DNA of 64,000 nucleotides from Coturnix japonica (Eukaryota; Chordata; Aves; Galliformes; Phasianidae). The position numbers and the translations under genes were made by a program. The notes below the pieces were generated by a model that ran no database searches, was not told where the DNA came from, and saw only the letters and a program-made list of their open reading frames with translations. Below, piece after piece: positions 1 through 15,000 of this stretch. The DNA lies in the NCBI RefSeq assembly GCF_001577835.2, contig NC_029518.1, forward strand, positions 69,595,378-69,659,377. Reading direction: 5' to 3'. Each line of letters opens with the position of its first letter. Position 1 is the first letter of the stretch.

Positions 1-3000
1 GTGGGTTTTTTTCCCCCCCGAGTAAATAATGCTGCCAGCTTGGCAATGCAACCATAGTCCTACTGCTATCACAGAGATCAGAACTAATGCCTTATGGTTT
101 ATCGGAAGCATCACATGCACACAGACACAAGAGTTCTGGCTGTTTCTTTCCCAGACTTCCAGGGTAGGGATGAGCTTATGAAATAAGGAGTGTATTGTAC
201 TTATTAAACATACTGATGAATATTCAACTTTGAAAGCAGCAGCCCATTAAGCGGTGTTTAAACAAAGAAGCAGTCACTGCCGCTCATTCCCACTCCTTCC
301 TTCCTTCCTGCTGTTTTAGCAGACACATTTATGCACCTGCAGAGAAAACAGGTTGGGGAAATTATTCTGCAGAAACAAGCCAGCAGAAAAACTCCACGGC
401 TTTTTGGTTTTGGTCAGGTTATTTAAGTTGGATTGTTTCTTTGATCACATTTATACTGCAGCCATGCAAGCTGCTGTGCTGGCACATCTGCTGAGGTGTG
501 AATAAACAGCAAGGGAACAGCAGTTGCTGAAGCTATTTTAGATGCTGAAAACCATAGATCAGAAAATCACACATAAATCATCTCTAGCCTTCACTACTAG
601 AATTGCATTGCACTCACAAATTTGCCTGCTCTCTTTCAAACATTAACAACAACAGTCTTCTTTCTTGGAGAAGAGGCTCAGGAGAGACCTCATCACACTC
701 TACAACTTCCTGAAGGGAGGCTGTGATGCGGAGGAGTTTGGCCTCTTCTACCAGGCAACAAACAGGACCTGAGGAAACAGCCGCAAGTTGTACCAGAGGA
801 GGTTTAGATTAGACATAAGGAAAGACTTTTTCTCTCAGAGAGTGGTCAGACACTGGAATGGCTGCCCAGGGAGGTGGTGGAGTCACCGTCCCTGGCAGTG
901 TTCAAGAGGCATCTGGATGAGGAGCTACGAGATCTGGTTTAGTGGCTTGTGGTTACAATGGTAATGGGAGGACAGTTGGACTAGACGATCTAGCAGGTCC
1001 TTTCCAACCTTGTGATTCTATGAATGTTCTTCATATTTGAGAAGTCCTTGCAGACCAGGAAGACCTGCTAGGATACACGAGTAGCTTTGTCTTTGGTTGT
1101 ACCATCTGCCCAATAGGTTGCTACACTTCAGGTGAAGTTGAGAGAAACACTTTATCCTGAACGATGCATGTACTGGGAGAGATTCAGCTAATGATAATTA
1201 CTGACAGATCTTTTAGAGGACGATGAACTCTTAAAATGCTCACAATAGCATCTTGGCCTCAATCACCTGACAAACTTCTAGATAAACACGCAGCATAAAT
1301 TAAGATTTTCAACCTGCACAACATCTGGTGTGAACGTGCGCCTTAGGACTTGGTCTGCCCTACTGCACGCAATCAGAGACCGCTTGGAGGGTACAGAGGA
1401 TTAAAAGCTTAAGAAATAACCTTCAAGATTAGTTACTCACTCTTTAAACACTTCACTGACTTTCCAAGAAACTCAGTCTGAGTAAGCACTATAAGACAAA
1501 ACCATAAATAAGCCTCGTAACCTTCTCTCTAGGCAGTTTTATTTCTACACGTAGCTAAAAGCTGATGCAAGAAAAGCTGTGCAGCCTTGTATAAAAGTAC
1601 AGGGAAAACCCAGAGATTTGCAACTTTGACCTATGGATCCTAATTCTCCACCACTGGACGTGAAGCAGAGTACGTAGTGTATGAAAGAAGTCATAGAAAC
1701 CATACAGCTTAGTCATGTAATTTATTATCTTCCACATAAGTTAATATATTTGTAAAATAATTTGTGCTATCCAAAGACGGTCTTAAAATTTTACCTTTAA
1801 GGAACTATCTGCTGTCAGCAGTGCAATCTGTTTCTCTGAGACTTGACTTTCCACAAACCTGATGGCAAGGAAAAACAGGAACACAAAAATTACAATGTAG
1901 ATTGAGCTTAGAAACTTATAAGGTTAAAAAAATCAAAAGCATTTATGCTGCTGCGAGGATTTACTTGAGAAGATTCAAAAAGGATTCAACTTACTGGGTA
2001 GTCAGACCCAGCAAGTTGAAAGGCCACAAGAAAACCTTAGAGATTATGTTCCGTGTCAGCTTAACAAGCTGAATGGTGATTTATGGCTGCTTGTTTTAAT
2101 AGCTTGTGTCTGTATTAAGGACAAGAGGGAAAAACAGTATGAACCACAGAAGCTATACTCCCTATACCAGAAAACTTAGGGTTTCTGAAATTACTGAGCA
2201 CCATCTTCCTTTAGATAGATTTCTTTCTTTACACAAACATATGCACCAATAGCCCATAGTTTTCACACTTCACAGATTCCTTTCATCATTCTCAACGCTG
2301 ACTAAACATAAGACTGTCCAAAAATTTATTTCACCTCCTACCTTCTAAAAGAGGGCAGTCTTCGAACGTTTTCACACTGATTATGTGATAAAGAATTTAC
2401 TCTTCTCTTTGCTTCTTCCAGCTGGCAACACAGTATACTAAGAGGATTGGAATGGAAGTGCTCCACAATACAGAGCTGAAAAAGAAAGCAAGAGCCAGTG
2501 ATGATAACAAAATTCACCCTTCCTGCTATGTCTACCCTTCAAGGCTTTCTTATCACTACAGTACATACACTGCAATGGCACTAATGGCATTCCTTTAAAA
2601 AAAATGCACTACCATTCGTAAACATTCCACAAGTCACATCACTCCACTACACTGATTACAGAGCTTTAAATGCAGTCATAACTACCTTTCTTTGCACAAT
2701 CTGCTATTCAAATTCAGTAGCGCATTGTTTCCCCACTTACATAACCATATTCATTTATGCAAATTACTGCATTCTTTAGGTTACATATACAGCTCCAATG
2801 TTCATAAATGTGTATATATTAAGATATGTAAATCAACTACTGTATACAAGTAAACTTACCATGTCCTCATTTCAATTTCTGTTTCATGTACACAAAAATA
2901 CACTGCTAAGTTCTTACTGTGCACAAATACAAATTCCCTGTCACTGATTTTAGCTGCATTAAATATTCCTAGTACCAGGGCCTTACAAAATAACAGCACA

Positions 3001-6000
3001 TGTCAATCACATCTAGTCTTCAAAACAGACAGAAAACCTCACTAAAAATATTTAAAGCAAAAACCATCAAAGGGAAGAGACACTTCCTGTCAGAAACGTT
3101 ACGGTTACTCCTAGACATAACTGGGATCCCTTGTGATCATCACTTAGGAAATCTGATCTGAAATTGCTTCCTTGATACTTCCTTGAGTACTTTGATGCAC
3201 AAGGACACAGACATACCCTGAGGACTAGGGTTTGTATTTCCAAATCAGGCCAATGGGGAATCTTTAAATCCTGGCAACTCTTTCATATAAGAGAAGTTGA
3301 ATCTTAAACATCAAAGAACCCTGGACACTCTAAATGCATATGACTTGAAAATATCAAGTTTTACTGGCAAGTTCCTCTGTGGCACCAAGCAAGTAGAAAC
3401 AAAATCCAGTGAAGCTCACAAGGAATAAAAGCTACATTGAGACTCAGATGCAGAAATACATCTAGATACAAAGACAAGCATAAGAACAATCAAAAAACCC
3501 CAAAGCCATAGCCTGTGTAATTTTAAACTATTATTATTATTTTAATAAACTTCACCAAGTCTTCCACATTGTCTCCTGAGAGGGTAAATGTAACTCCTGA
3601 ATTGCTGCACAGCTGATTACAAGCATCACCTACTTTGTGGCAATAAACAAGTGACCCTCCAGCTCCTGTTTCTCTGAAAACTTCAGTGTGAATGCAGAAA
3701 TTGCTCCAGAAGGACTCCTAAGCATGGAGTGGGGAAGAGACGCTGCTGTAGCTGACTCACACCGTGACAAATCCAGACCAAGAGGATCAAAGCAGCAACT
3801 TGATACCCAGATGGAGGGTAGTGCCAAGGGTGTTTGAAGCTACAACTAAGCAAAAGAGAGGTATTTCTGCCCACTATGGCAGGTCACATTAAGTGCATCT
3901 TTTAAATACAACTTTTTGTGCAGAATGGGCTGTCCTTTAAATGCTTGCTTACACCCACTCCTGGAAGCTTTTCTTTAAAACTTTGGCAGAGAAACACCCA
4001 CCTGTTCACAGAACCAAGCTGTTTTCAAAGGGCATTTTTTCATCCACATCAATGACAGCAAGAATAGGAACCAGAAATGTCTTTCAGTGTCTGGTAATCA
4101 TGAATGAATCACACTTCATTTTCACCACCCATAATGTGAGTTCCTGTTCCCACTGCCTACCTGAAATCCTTTGATAAAATTCTGGACAGAAAAATCATGG
4201 TAGAGGAATATGTTGATGAGAACCTGCAGAACTTTCTCACTCAGTTTAAGTGGAAACTGGGTTGTTAAAAGTACCTAAAGGGGACAAGAAGGAAAACACA
4301 GGCATAAAAATTCCTTCCTGAATTCAACTCAGCAGAATTTATATTCACAATTCAACATGACTCTCAGCACGCATTAGTGTTTGAGTAAATGAGATGCTGA
4401 ATATGCTGCCAACTTCTAAAAACATATCTGGAAGGACAAACACTCATGTAAAGACTGTGTTTCAGTTTATTATTTCACCACATTTTTCTAAGTTCCTTTT
4501 AGTAATTAACGTGCAATCTTTCAGTTAGTTTTAGCTTACCATTATTTCTGTATTACTTTTTAAATTACAAACAATGGAAAGCAGATCGCTTTAATAGTGG
4601 GGATACCACTACTTTCAGCACGTAAAGCAACAAGTTTAGAACTCCTGCACAGAGGATTACATGCAAAATTACATAAGCAAAGTCCTTATTTGAACTGACC
4701 ACTTGGATAACTACTAAGTTTTTTACAGACCGCAGAATTCAGGAGGAACTGATATATTCTGTTCTTAGGGCTATCCTTTTCTCAGCAAAGGGAAGCTCAG
4801 ATCAAAGCACTACTCTTCTTGAAAGAGGTGGGAAGGTCAAAGTAATAGCCCAAGCAAGTACGCACAGATGTCCGTTTAAATCAAAGATGAAAGCAGGTGT
4901 GTCTCAATGCAGGGAGGAAGCTCTGAGAACTAAGAAGCTACCCTGCAGTTATGGATAGAAATATCCAAAATTCACATCACTCAGGAATAGATTCAATTTC
5001 TAAAGCTTCAGGCAAACTTGTATTTAAAGGCTGTATGTGTACACTGTGCTTGAATACATACACGCATCCTATTCAGAAAGGGAATTACCTTGTCAATTAT
5101 AGTAGACAGGTGGTCCTTACAGGAAAGGGACTGGAAAAGCTCAATGCACAGCAGAGAGGAAACAGAGTGAGGAAGTAAGCTGTGGATAATCATTGGAGAT
5201 GTAGCGATTCCAAAAATCAGTATGAGAGGAAATTCACCAATATGCTGACTATGGGAAGGAGAGGAGAAAGAACAACAACAACTTAACAGTCATGTTGCAG
5301 AAACTCGTGAAATAAACACATTATGTTCCTATCGCAGCATTGACCACATATGACTTAGTTGTAATAAAGAAATAAACCAACCAAACAGAAGTGTTTATGT
5401 GTGCTGGAGGTGGCGGAGTCACTATCCCTGGCAGTGTTCAAGTGGCGTCTGGATAGGGAGCTGGGAGATATGGTTTAGTGGTTTTCTGTAGGTATGGTAA
5501 AGGGAGTAGGTTGTACTAGATGATCTTATAGGTCCTTTCCAACCTTGTGATTCTATGATTCTATGCAGTACAAGGAGAAAAAAAAAAACAAACCAAAACA
5601 CAAAAGGAAGCTACTTAAAACTCTAAAACAGAAAATCAAATTAAATGATATTTTAGGATTCTAATTTCAGGAAGCAGCATAAAAAGCATCTTTCCAGTTA
5701 CAGTGCTGTACCAACACATCCAGAGAACTGAATGTTAGCACTTATATTTTATTCTTTCCAAAGAATTAAAGAAAAATGAGAAGAGATATTGCACAGCTAA
5801 CAGCCTCAAGAGCATTTAAATGGAGTTTCAAGGGAACCCAAATGTTGCTACCTTAAATCACCTCCAGGTAAAATATGACAATTTATTCATTTTTTATTGT
5901 CTTTTACCACAGCTGCTTATTGACCTCAGTGTTTCAGCTGACACCCCTACAATTACCTCCTTGTATAAACTTAAACACAAAAACAAAACTCTACATGTTA

Positions 6001-9000
6001 CTGCTCACTGTTTAATCTTGTGATCAACTAATCAGAAGAATCCCTTCTTAACCCACTTCATCTTAGACACATTTAAGACAAAGGAGGAGAATAAATCTGA
6101 GTTCTACAATTAACCCAAAGAACTTTTAAAAAGTACTATGCGACTCTTCCCAGCTTTCACTGCACTCCTCTTCTCTTCTGCTTTAATCAAGCCAACTCCT
6201 AATCATGAAAACAGCTGAATCCTCTGAAATTTTTTGAAACAAGGTCTATTTTTCAAAGTGTATGTGCAGCTAGTAGGCTGTGACAGACATAAACTTCACT
6301 TTGTCTGCACTCCAAATGCTCATAATGAGGTATTTATCCTCGCCACAAAAAGCAAAATAGAGCATGACACTTAAGAAACAATTAAAACCTCATTTCCCCC
6401 TGCCTTACAGTCAATTATTCCGAGATAATTGTGATTTCTGATTTTACTTCTTGAAACATCCCTCCAGAGAACCCATCTGCCAGATTTGAAGTAGAAAGCA
6501 ATTTTACTGTGGGCCTCACAGCAAGTGAAATTGCCTAGCCTTATTTAGAGGGGACATCAGACGTGCATGCTGTATCTGCATTAACTCTACAACTGTGGCT
6601 CTGACCCTGCTGTAACTGCACTTTCAGCCAGGGCGCTCTTGTTGGAGAACAGTGGGGCTGATTATTGCAATGCTGGAGATGATTTTAAGGAAGACAGCAC
6701 TAAGGAAGGACAGAAGCACAGAAGCATCTGAAGTAGTCTGTCACTCACTGCTCAATCACTGCTGCTAATAAGCAGCATCAATGTCTGCTCCAGCTCCCCT
6801 CTGGTAACATTCCTTCATTTTTATACTTCTTATCAGCTGCAAATAGAAAACCAGTAATGGATTGGAAGAACAAAACTCCAAGTGACATTACCTGCTGATA
6901 ACTACAAAGTCCTGAAGTACTTTTGTGGTGAAACTTTCCATGTCTTTGAAGATAACAACAACTGGAGGAGACTGGCAGTGTCTGGAAGATGTTCTTTTTT
7001 TGCCCGGAGTATCAGAATCTGTTCTCTTTAAAGTCATTGGTTGTACATTAATAAACAGAAGGCAATCAAATAAAAAAAGACTGAATCCCACGTCTACAGT
7101 AATATAATGTACCAAAGTGACTCAACTGACTTTTTTGCTACAACTGTACTTATCAGAAGTGTCAAGAACTCCAAGTTTTCTTCCTACTGTTTGGCACAGC
7201 AGGAAAGGCAAAGAATATACAAACTGAAGGGAAACAAAGGAACTAGAGCTGTTTAGTCTGGGGAAGAAAAGGCTGAGGGAGACCTTGCTCTCTTCTAGTA
7301 TCTGAAAGGTGCTTAGAGCGAGAGTAGGGTTGGTCTCACTGGTGACAGGACGAGGGGAAATGGCCTCAAGCTGCACCAGGGCAACTTTAGGTTGGATATC
7401 AGGAAACACTTATTTACAGAAAGGGTTGTTAAGCACTGGAATAGGCTCCCCAGGGGGGTGGTTGGGGCACCATGCCTGGATGCGTTTAAAAACCATTTGG
7501 ATGTGGTGCTCAGGGACATGATTTAGCGAAGGGTTGTGAGTTAGGGCAGTATGGTTAGGTTGTGGTTGGACTCTGATCTTTAAGGTCTTTTCCAACCTGA
7601 GCAATTCTATGATTCTATATGCCATCAAAGACAAAACCAGCTCTGTGAGACAGTAATGCTCTGCTGAGACAGTGGAACATTTGAGCTGGGGACATGGAAA
7701 CTGCCCATTCTCTACATATTCATACAGTAACTAAAAGTATACACTCATTAAACTTTTACTTAACATGCTGCTCATAAAAATCACTTCTAGCTTTCATTCA
7801 AGACAGAAAAAAAAAAGCCTGAATAAAACATAAATAGCTTTATCAAATACAATGATAAAAAAAAACATTTAGAAAGTTATTTTGTCACTGCTTTTCATTG
7901 TAGTATGGGCTGCAGATGACACAGTGCCACACCAGGCAGTGTGGTGTCTTTCCCCTAGAGGGATGTTCTCTCCTGAAGTTTTATTTTAATAAACATCCCA
8001 GCACTCCTGGGAGTAAAGCACCTACCTAGAATTAAGTTGATATTGCATTTTCAGCTTATGGTCCCCAAGTAAATATATTATAAAGTAGCAGTATACCTAT
8101 TTTTTTCCAGAATCCTGACATTCATTCCTTATCACATATGAACTCCATTACACATTACAGATTTATACTTGAATCTCCTCAGTCTCAGCTGCTTCTTCAC
8201 ATTAGATGAAAAATTTAACTTCTGCATTTTTTCACTAGTGCATATAAATTTGAGTTATTCAGTTTCCTTCTCTTAAAGAACACATAAGTCAGATGTTTTT
8301 GTAAACTAGTGATACAAAAAAATCTTACCTTTGTCGCATTCTCATACCAGTTGATAAGAGAAGTCATTGAACAACGTACTCTGTTACGGGGAACGTGTTC
8401 ATAGTCCTCCTCTTCCGATGAGTCCACATCTATACAGCAGTTCATCAGCTGTCCCAACAGCTTCTGCATCAGATTCTTTATGCCTTCACAACACATTTTT
8501 AGAAATACGATAAAGACATTTGTTTAGTGGCCTTCATCCTTAGCGTTTCCCCAGCTCATACTCTAACAAACTCTCCAACTTTTTTTCCACTTTTCTACCT
8601 AGATGGTAATAATTCACACTAAGATGTGGCCCCATACCTTTCCTAAACTCCACATTTGCTGTCAGAATGACCTAAAAATAAACTGGAAGGCCACCAATAG
8701 ATATGAGGATTCTGCCATGTGTTCTTTTAATCATTTCATTTAAATAATATTTATGGGACAGATTTTTTTCTACCCATTTCTTTGCTGCAATAATGTGAGT
8801 CTAACCATTTAAAAGTGGAATGCATCCATACATCAACCGCTCAAACAAGAGGAAAGCCAACCTACAATATTATCATGCAGTACACTAACTAGCATGTTCT
8901 CAACATTCGTGTTACAACTAAACGGCATTTCAATCTTCAATGTCTGAAAAAGAACTACAGACACATCTTAAAACACAGTAGGAATTCCTGCTGTATTATC

Positions 9001-12000
9001 CTGGGACTGAACAAATCTTTTGAAGGTATTCAAGATCTCTCCCATCTCAATTTTCTTACACTTGGGGACAAAAACTGGAATTACTAGTTAATAGACAGAT
9101 TATTCAAACGAAGAAGCAAAGCTATTGCAGTATTACCTGGGCAATCTTTGGCTTCCAGCAATGCTATGTAAGGAGTAACTTGATTCTGAAGGACTTCTGA
9201 GAGACTTCGAAAGGTGAAGTCGTGATCTGTAACATTCACACCTAAAAGAAAGATTATTTAAGTGCATATTTCCTTGTGACCATGGTGACTGAATGATAAA
9301 CTGAGTTGCAGACAAAGACCAGGAGATAACACAGATATCCAAGGAAGGAATGAAAAGTATCGCTTCATCTATGAGGACAGATTAAAAAACAGCATAAGAC
9401 TGAACATACATATTAATACCAGTCAGCTGAAAGGAACAGAGAATCACTGTAAAGACACCTAATGGAGAATTTTTCCTTACTTTTTATGAAAGATTTCTCA
9501 AGGGTACAAACCTGCAGGGAATAGGATTGGTTTTCTAATTTCCCTGCCACTCATAACCTCAAAGACATCCACAGGCAACTAATCCCACAGATAAAAAGAT
9601 GAAATTCACTTTCTCTAGGAGAACGGCAGTGCAGACCCCTGAGACCTGAATTTGCATGGGACTTCTGCAAGCAGGGAAATTACTGTGAGTTTTTATGAAC
9701 TACAGTCTGAATTAATTATGACCTACTCAACATTTACCGCCTTTGTTATAACATCCTTAGTCAAAAATAAAAGGAAAGTGGGAAGAGGAAACAGTGTGGG
9801 GAAAGGGGAGTCTTCAGAGGGCAAATCATAGCTTCTTTTCCATGGAAATATTCAGAGCAGGAACTTCCCACTTTCTGCTGCATCCAAAAGCAAACTAACC
9901 TTCCTGTCTTTGTTACTGTTGACATGACACATCTGCAGCACAGGTTTGTGAACCAGTGAAAACATAATCAGGTTGCCCTGAACTAGGTTCAAGTTTTCAG
10001 TTATGACTATTTGAAAGGGGAAGAAGAAAAAAGAACTTCAGAACTTCACTAACTTTATTAGTAAGCCCTTCAGCTATTTTTCTCACCCTCCGCTCCTTTT
10101 CCAAGATAAAGATGCCACTTTCCTACACATAAAGATGCTCTGCAAGAGTCAACTCATTAACATATATCAGAAATACAGAAGCTGTATAATTCTGTGCCAC
10201 AGGGATTAGTCATAGAAACCACTAAGGAAATTAGTGCCAGATATGGGGATAGAATCAAAGCATCTCCGCTGCATCATGAAAAGAAAACCCAAATCACTAC
10301 TGGTTGCCTAAGATGAACCTCTAAGGAAGGAGCAAATTCATTGCACTGAGTTACTAAGCACACAGACAAAATGGAAACAGGTCAATTCTTGCTTCCTTTT
10401 CCCAATACAAACTCTTTTTGTTAACATTTCTCCAGCTGACCTGGCCTTCACTGATTGCTGTAAGTAAGTAATACAACTCTCTTTGATCTCTGAATCAATT
10501 TCAAGCCTCTGTAAGTGCGCAGATAGACACAACAGAACATATCTTTAAGAAGTTACCTAAGACAAGAGCCGCAGTAGGGATTTCTCTGGACTTCACCCGA
10601 CACATCCATTCTGTTTTCTTCTCTTGGAACGCAGAATGAGACCGCCTCAAAAAACTCACTAAGTTATCAAATAACTGTTCATTCAATTCTTCCTCTATTT
10701 GCTGTGAGGAGACAAAAAGAATTTTATCTGTACAAATGTGGAAATACCACAGTATCCTCATTTTCCTACCCTTTTCCTGTACCAGTTTGCTCTTGAAGAC
10801 TCCAGTGTTATATCTAGCCCAGGGAGGTTGTGGATGCCCCGTCCTTGGTGGTGTTCAAGGCCAGGTTGGACGGGGCCCTGGGCAACCTGATCTAGTAAAG
10901 GTGTATGTTTGGTGGCCCTGCCAGGCAGGGGGGTTGGAACTACATGATCCTTGAGGTCCCTTCCAACCCAGGTCATTCTGTGATTCTGTGATCTGGTGTA
11001 GCACTAAGGGCTTTTTCTTAGGAACAAGAAGTGACACATGAAGCTGTGAAGCTGATTTTAAATGAAGTCACAAAGGTTGGTTAAAGCAGTACTGCTGAGG
11101 AAGCTACCAAGAGAAGCAAGACCACATCTCCAGGATGCTGAACATGATGCCTGCTCAAAACCCTGAGCTCCATTTCAACTACAGACAAGAGTTCCTGGTG
11201 CACTCCTTGTAAAGGGCTGATAAACTGGTAAGAGTGTACACAAAAACATTTTCATCCTCTATGTATTCAAGAATACTCTGACCTTTTTGATAGTGACTGT
11301 CTGCCACAGCTCATACCAGGTAAATTACATGGTAACTGAAGGGAAATTGCAGCATGACATTTTAAAAAGATGAGTTTATGCTATCAGTTTTATAATAGCA
11401 TCACACTAGTTCCTATGTTACTATAGTTCCCACAATAATCCTCAGAGAATCATCTCCCATATCCAACACACCATGAGCTTCTGATTGCTACTGCACAGGT
11501 TTTCACTGAGCCAGTCTAACAAGATTCTGAGTCCTAATGTTGCATGGTTACAGTTTCTATTATTTCTCCCACTGCACACTGTGAAGATGGAATTCAGACT
11601 GCCACAGTACTTATGTACTTACATAGGTTTCTTAAATCCATTGAGTTATTTTTTTGTGTGCCAAAATAACATTGTTATTTGCACTATTCTGGTAATTTCC
11701 ACAAAGTATATTAGTCTGCTCTGCACCTCAGCTCATTTACTCGCATGGAAGTTCAATCACTTTTACAGTACTAACAACTGCAGTCTGAAAACCATCATTT
11801 GCACCTTACAGCTCTGAACTTACCATGTTACAGCCCTGCACTTGGGATATGTGTGTCTAACTTGGACCCTTGGCGTAGGCCTGACATTTGTCACCTTTGA
11901 AGAAGTGAATGTTTCTGAAAGCCCCTGATGTATGACAACATTTGCAAGACACTGTTTAAAGCAGTGGTTAAAAATCAAGACACTCTGCAACACTGGAACC

Positions 12001-15000
12001 AAAGAGGTCAAAAATACATGTTCCACAAATCCAAAAAGGAGTACAGTGCTTTGGAAAAAGCCAGCAAGAACACAGAGCCTGCCAACAAATCATCAGGAAA
12101 CAGTAACCTGGCAAAAACTTTGGTGAATTCCCTGCTGGCCTCCCATGGACACTATCAGAATCCCCAGCAGTCCAAAATTCTACCACAGATCAGGTTTACT
12201 ACACCAGAGTTACTGAAGAAATAAAACCTTGACTGGGTAAAGCTCTCAGCTACCTGGTCTGACTTCACAAGTGATGCTACATGGAGCAGCAGCTTACACT
12301 AAACATCATCCAAACTGAATTATCACAATTATCTATGCAGAAACAATTATCGCCTCCATGTTTTCCAAGAGTGGGATAAAAGGACAATAATTCAGAACTC
12401 AGTAGGAAACATGACAGAGACCCCAGAAGCTTGGTGAATAAAATTCTATGTATAGCAGCAAAAATAACTGCAGACAATTTGCCCTTTGATTAATCAAACT
12501 AAGGCAAGGCCCACATCAATTTTTCAGCATAGGATGAAGTATCTCCTACCAGGAGAAGAAAGAAGAGTTTTTGTGACATCCCTTCATGGAGAAAAATCGT
12601 AGGACATTTAGGATAGGAAATAATTATGATTTTCCAGATGGCAATGGCTTTGAGCTTTTAGGTAGTTAAGGAAGGCTTTTTATCATGATGGCCATTCTGA
12701 GGCAAATCCTTGCAGAGCACTAGGAAAAAAAACCCTCATTGATCTGAAAAGGCTGCAGCCACTGTTCACTATCTAGAAGCATTGTTTCTTCACTAGGAGA
12801 GTGGTTAGGCCCTGGAACAGGCTGCCCAGGGAGGTTGTGGATGCCCCGTCCTTGGAGGTGTTCAAGACCAGGTTGGACGGGGCCCTGGGCAACCTGATCT
12901 AGTAAAGGTGTATGTTTGGTGGCCCTGCCAGGCAGGGGGGTTGGAACTACATGATCCTTGAGGTCCCTTGCAACCCTGGTCATTCTGTGATTCTGTGAAA
13001 ACCCTTGACAACACTGTGCCAAACAAAGAAGACTTAACAGGTCTTCCAAAAGGGGCTACAGCATGTTGTCTTCCCTGTAATCCCACTGTGCAACTGACAA
13101 GGCAGTTTCTTTCTGCTAGTGCTGGGGTCTACCCTGTCACGCCAAAACAACGGCCACTAAACACCTCTAAAAGCCTCTGTGTGTGCTCTGTAATCAGCCC
13201 TGTGATGCTGAAAAGAGTGTTGACTAGTCAAAGCAAGGTGGATTGCAGGGAGAAAACTAGAGGAATTTATGAGTTTAGCCTAAGGGTTTAAACTATAAGC
13301 TTCATCCAGCTGGCTACTACTGTACATCCCAAAACAAACTTTGGGAAAAGAAAAAACACAAAAACCCTCAATGTTCAGAATGTTCAGTGCCTAAGAGTAG
13401 GCAGAGGAATATGGAATACTTGCCCAGAATCCTTGACATCAAACAGAGGAGGAAATCCCTGCTGTACGGAAGCAATTATTAGTACTATAATACAAGCCAG
13501 CTGGCTATTCAGACACAACAGCATGCCATCTAACACACAATTAGGAGGCCATAGTTCAGTATGAAATTAACTCCCATCCCCACCAGACAAACCCACTGAC
13601 ATGGTCCATACTATATTGACAGACTAAATGTACAGCTGTGTCATTCAACATTTGACATCCATGCAGTTACATTCACATCAATCCATTGTGAATCTTGAGC
13701 TGCTGGGCTCTGTAACAATTAGGACACAAGCAGCTTAAAATCCTTAGGGGGCTGGCAAGCACACGACTGTACTGGAGGTAGGAGAAAGAACAACACAATT
13801 ATGCCAGGAGTTAATAAGTTCAATTAGTAAAAGCAGATACTTAGAAGCAGCAGCTTGAAGCCTCAAAGCATGTAGTGCTATGATCAGAAGTAATGCATAA
13901 TTGATGGATTTTCTATATTTATTACATCCTGGCTCTTTTATTGCTTTAATAAATTGCTTATTTTAGCATGTGTGTAAAAGAACCAAACAAAGAAGTAAGC
14001 ATAACTGTAATAAATGCAAAATGCTGCTTTCACATTAGGTGCAAGACTCACCTCTGTTTCTGACTTGACCTGTTTCTGTAATGACTGGCAAGTAGCAAAC
14101 CGTAGATCACTGTCCTCCAAATCACTGTGTCCTTCTCTGAAATAGTCAGCTAGAAAGGAAGCACAAGCAGACAAGATTATTAAGGCAAAGCATTCTTTGC
14201 TGAGACGAAAGCAAAGCACTCAACTGAAGCGAGAACATCTTTTCATATATAAATACATAAAAATACATAAAGATGTAAGGGAGCTCAGCTGATTATCTCA
14301 GCCAATTAACTAACCACTGGCATCCTGCTGAATGAGGGAAGAAATAAGCAGAATGTACTGCCCAGTTATAGAGACAAAAGTAGAAGAGCTGGCTTCCACC
14401 TCAAGTCACAGAATCACAGAATGACCCGGGCTGGAAGGGACCTCAAGGATCATGTAGTTCCAACCCCCCTGCCTGGCAGGGCCACCAAACACACACATTT
14501 ACTAGATCAGGTTGCCCAGGGCCCCGTCCAACCTGGCCTTGAACACCTCCAAGGACGGGGCATCCACAACCTCCCTGGGCAGCCTGTTCCAGGGCCTAAC
14601 CACTCTCCTAGTGAAGAACTTCCCCCTAACATCCAACCTAAATCTTCCCCCTTTTAACTTAAAACCATTTCCCCATGTCCTGCTATTGTCAGCCCAAGTC
14701 CCACATAGCTAAAGTCTGAAGAAGGGCAAAAAGCTGTTACTGTTAATATTATTTAATAAATAAATACATAAAACAAGTCTTTCCCCTGTTTCAGGAAATT
14801 TTGTGGGTCAGCTTCCCCCTTTCAACCTTCCATCGCTATTACAGTCAGATATGAAGCACAAAGGCTTGCAAGAATACATACATCAAAGATCCTTTCTGTT
14901 CTCCCAGGATAACACAGTTAATACTGATTTCCAGAAGACAACAAAGCACACTGGGAAAGAACTGTTAGGTTACATGAAATACAGATTTGTATCATTATTT

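Noticed and set aside
1-1794. Search for ORC3 exon 12
   Set aside because: No minus-strand sequence resembling the next human segment (EETQLLLENLHVYHMNYF) was found; the exon is presumably left of base 1.
11928-12224. 98-codon plus-strand open frame with an ATG start in ORC3 intron 3
   Set aside because: No recognisable domain, inside a repeat-poor intron, length within chance expectation, and no splice or promoter context.
12720-13291. Several 70-110 codon frames on both strands
   Set aside because: They are CR1 3' UTR sequence and its flanks; the same peptide strings recur at each copy of the subfamily.
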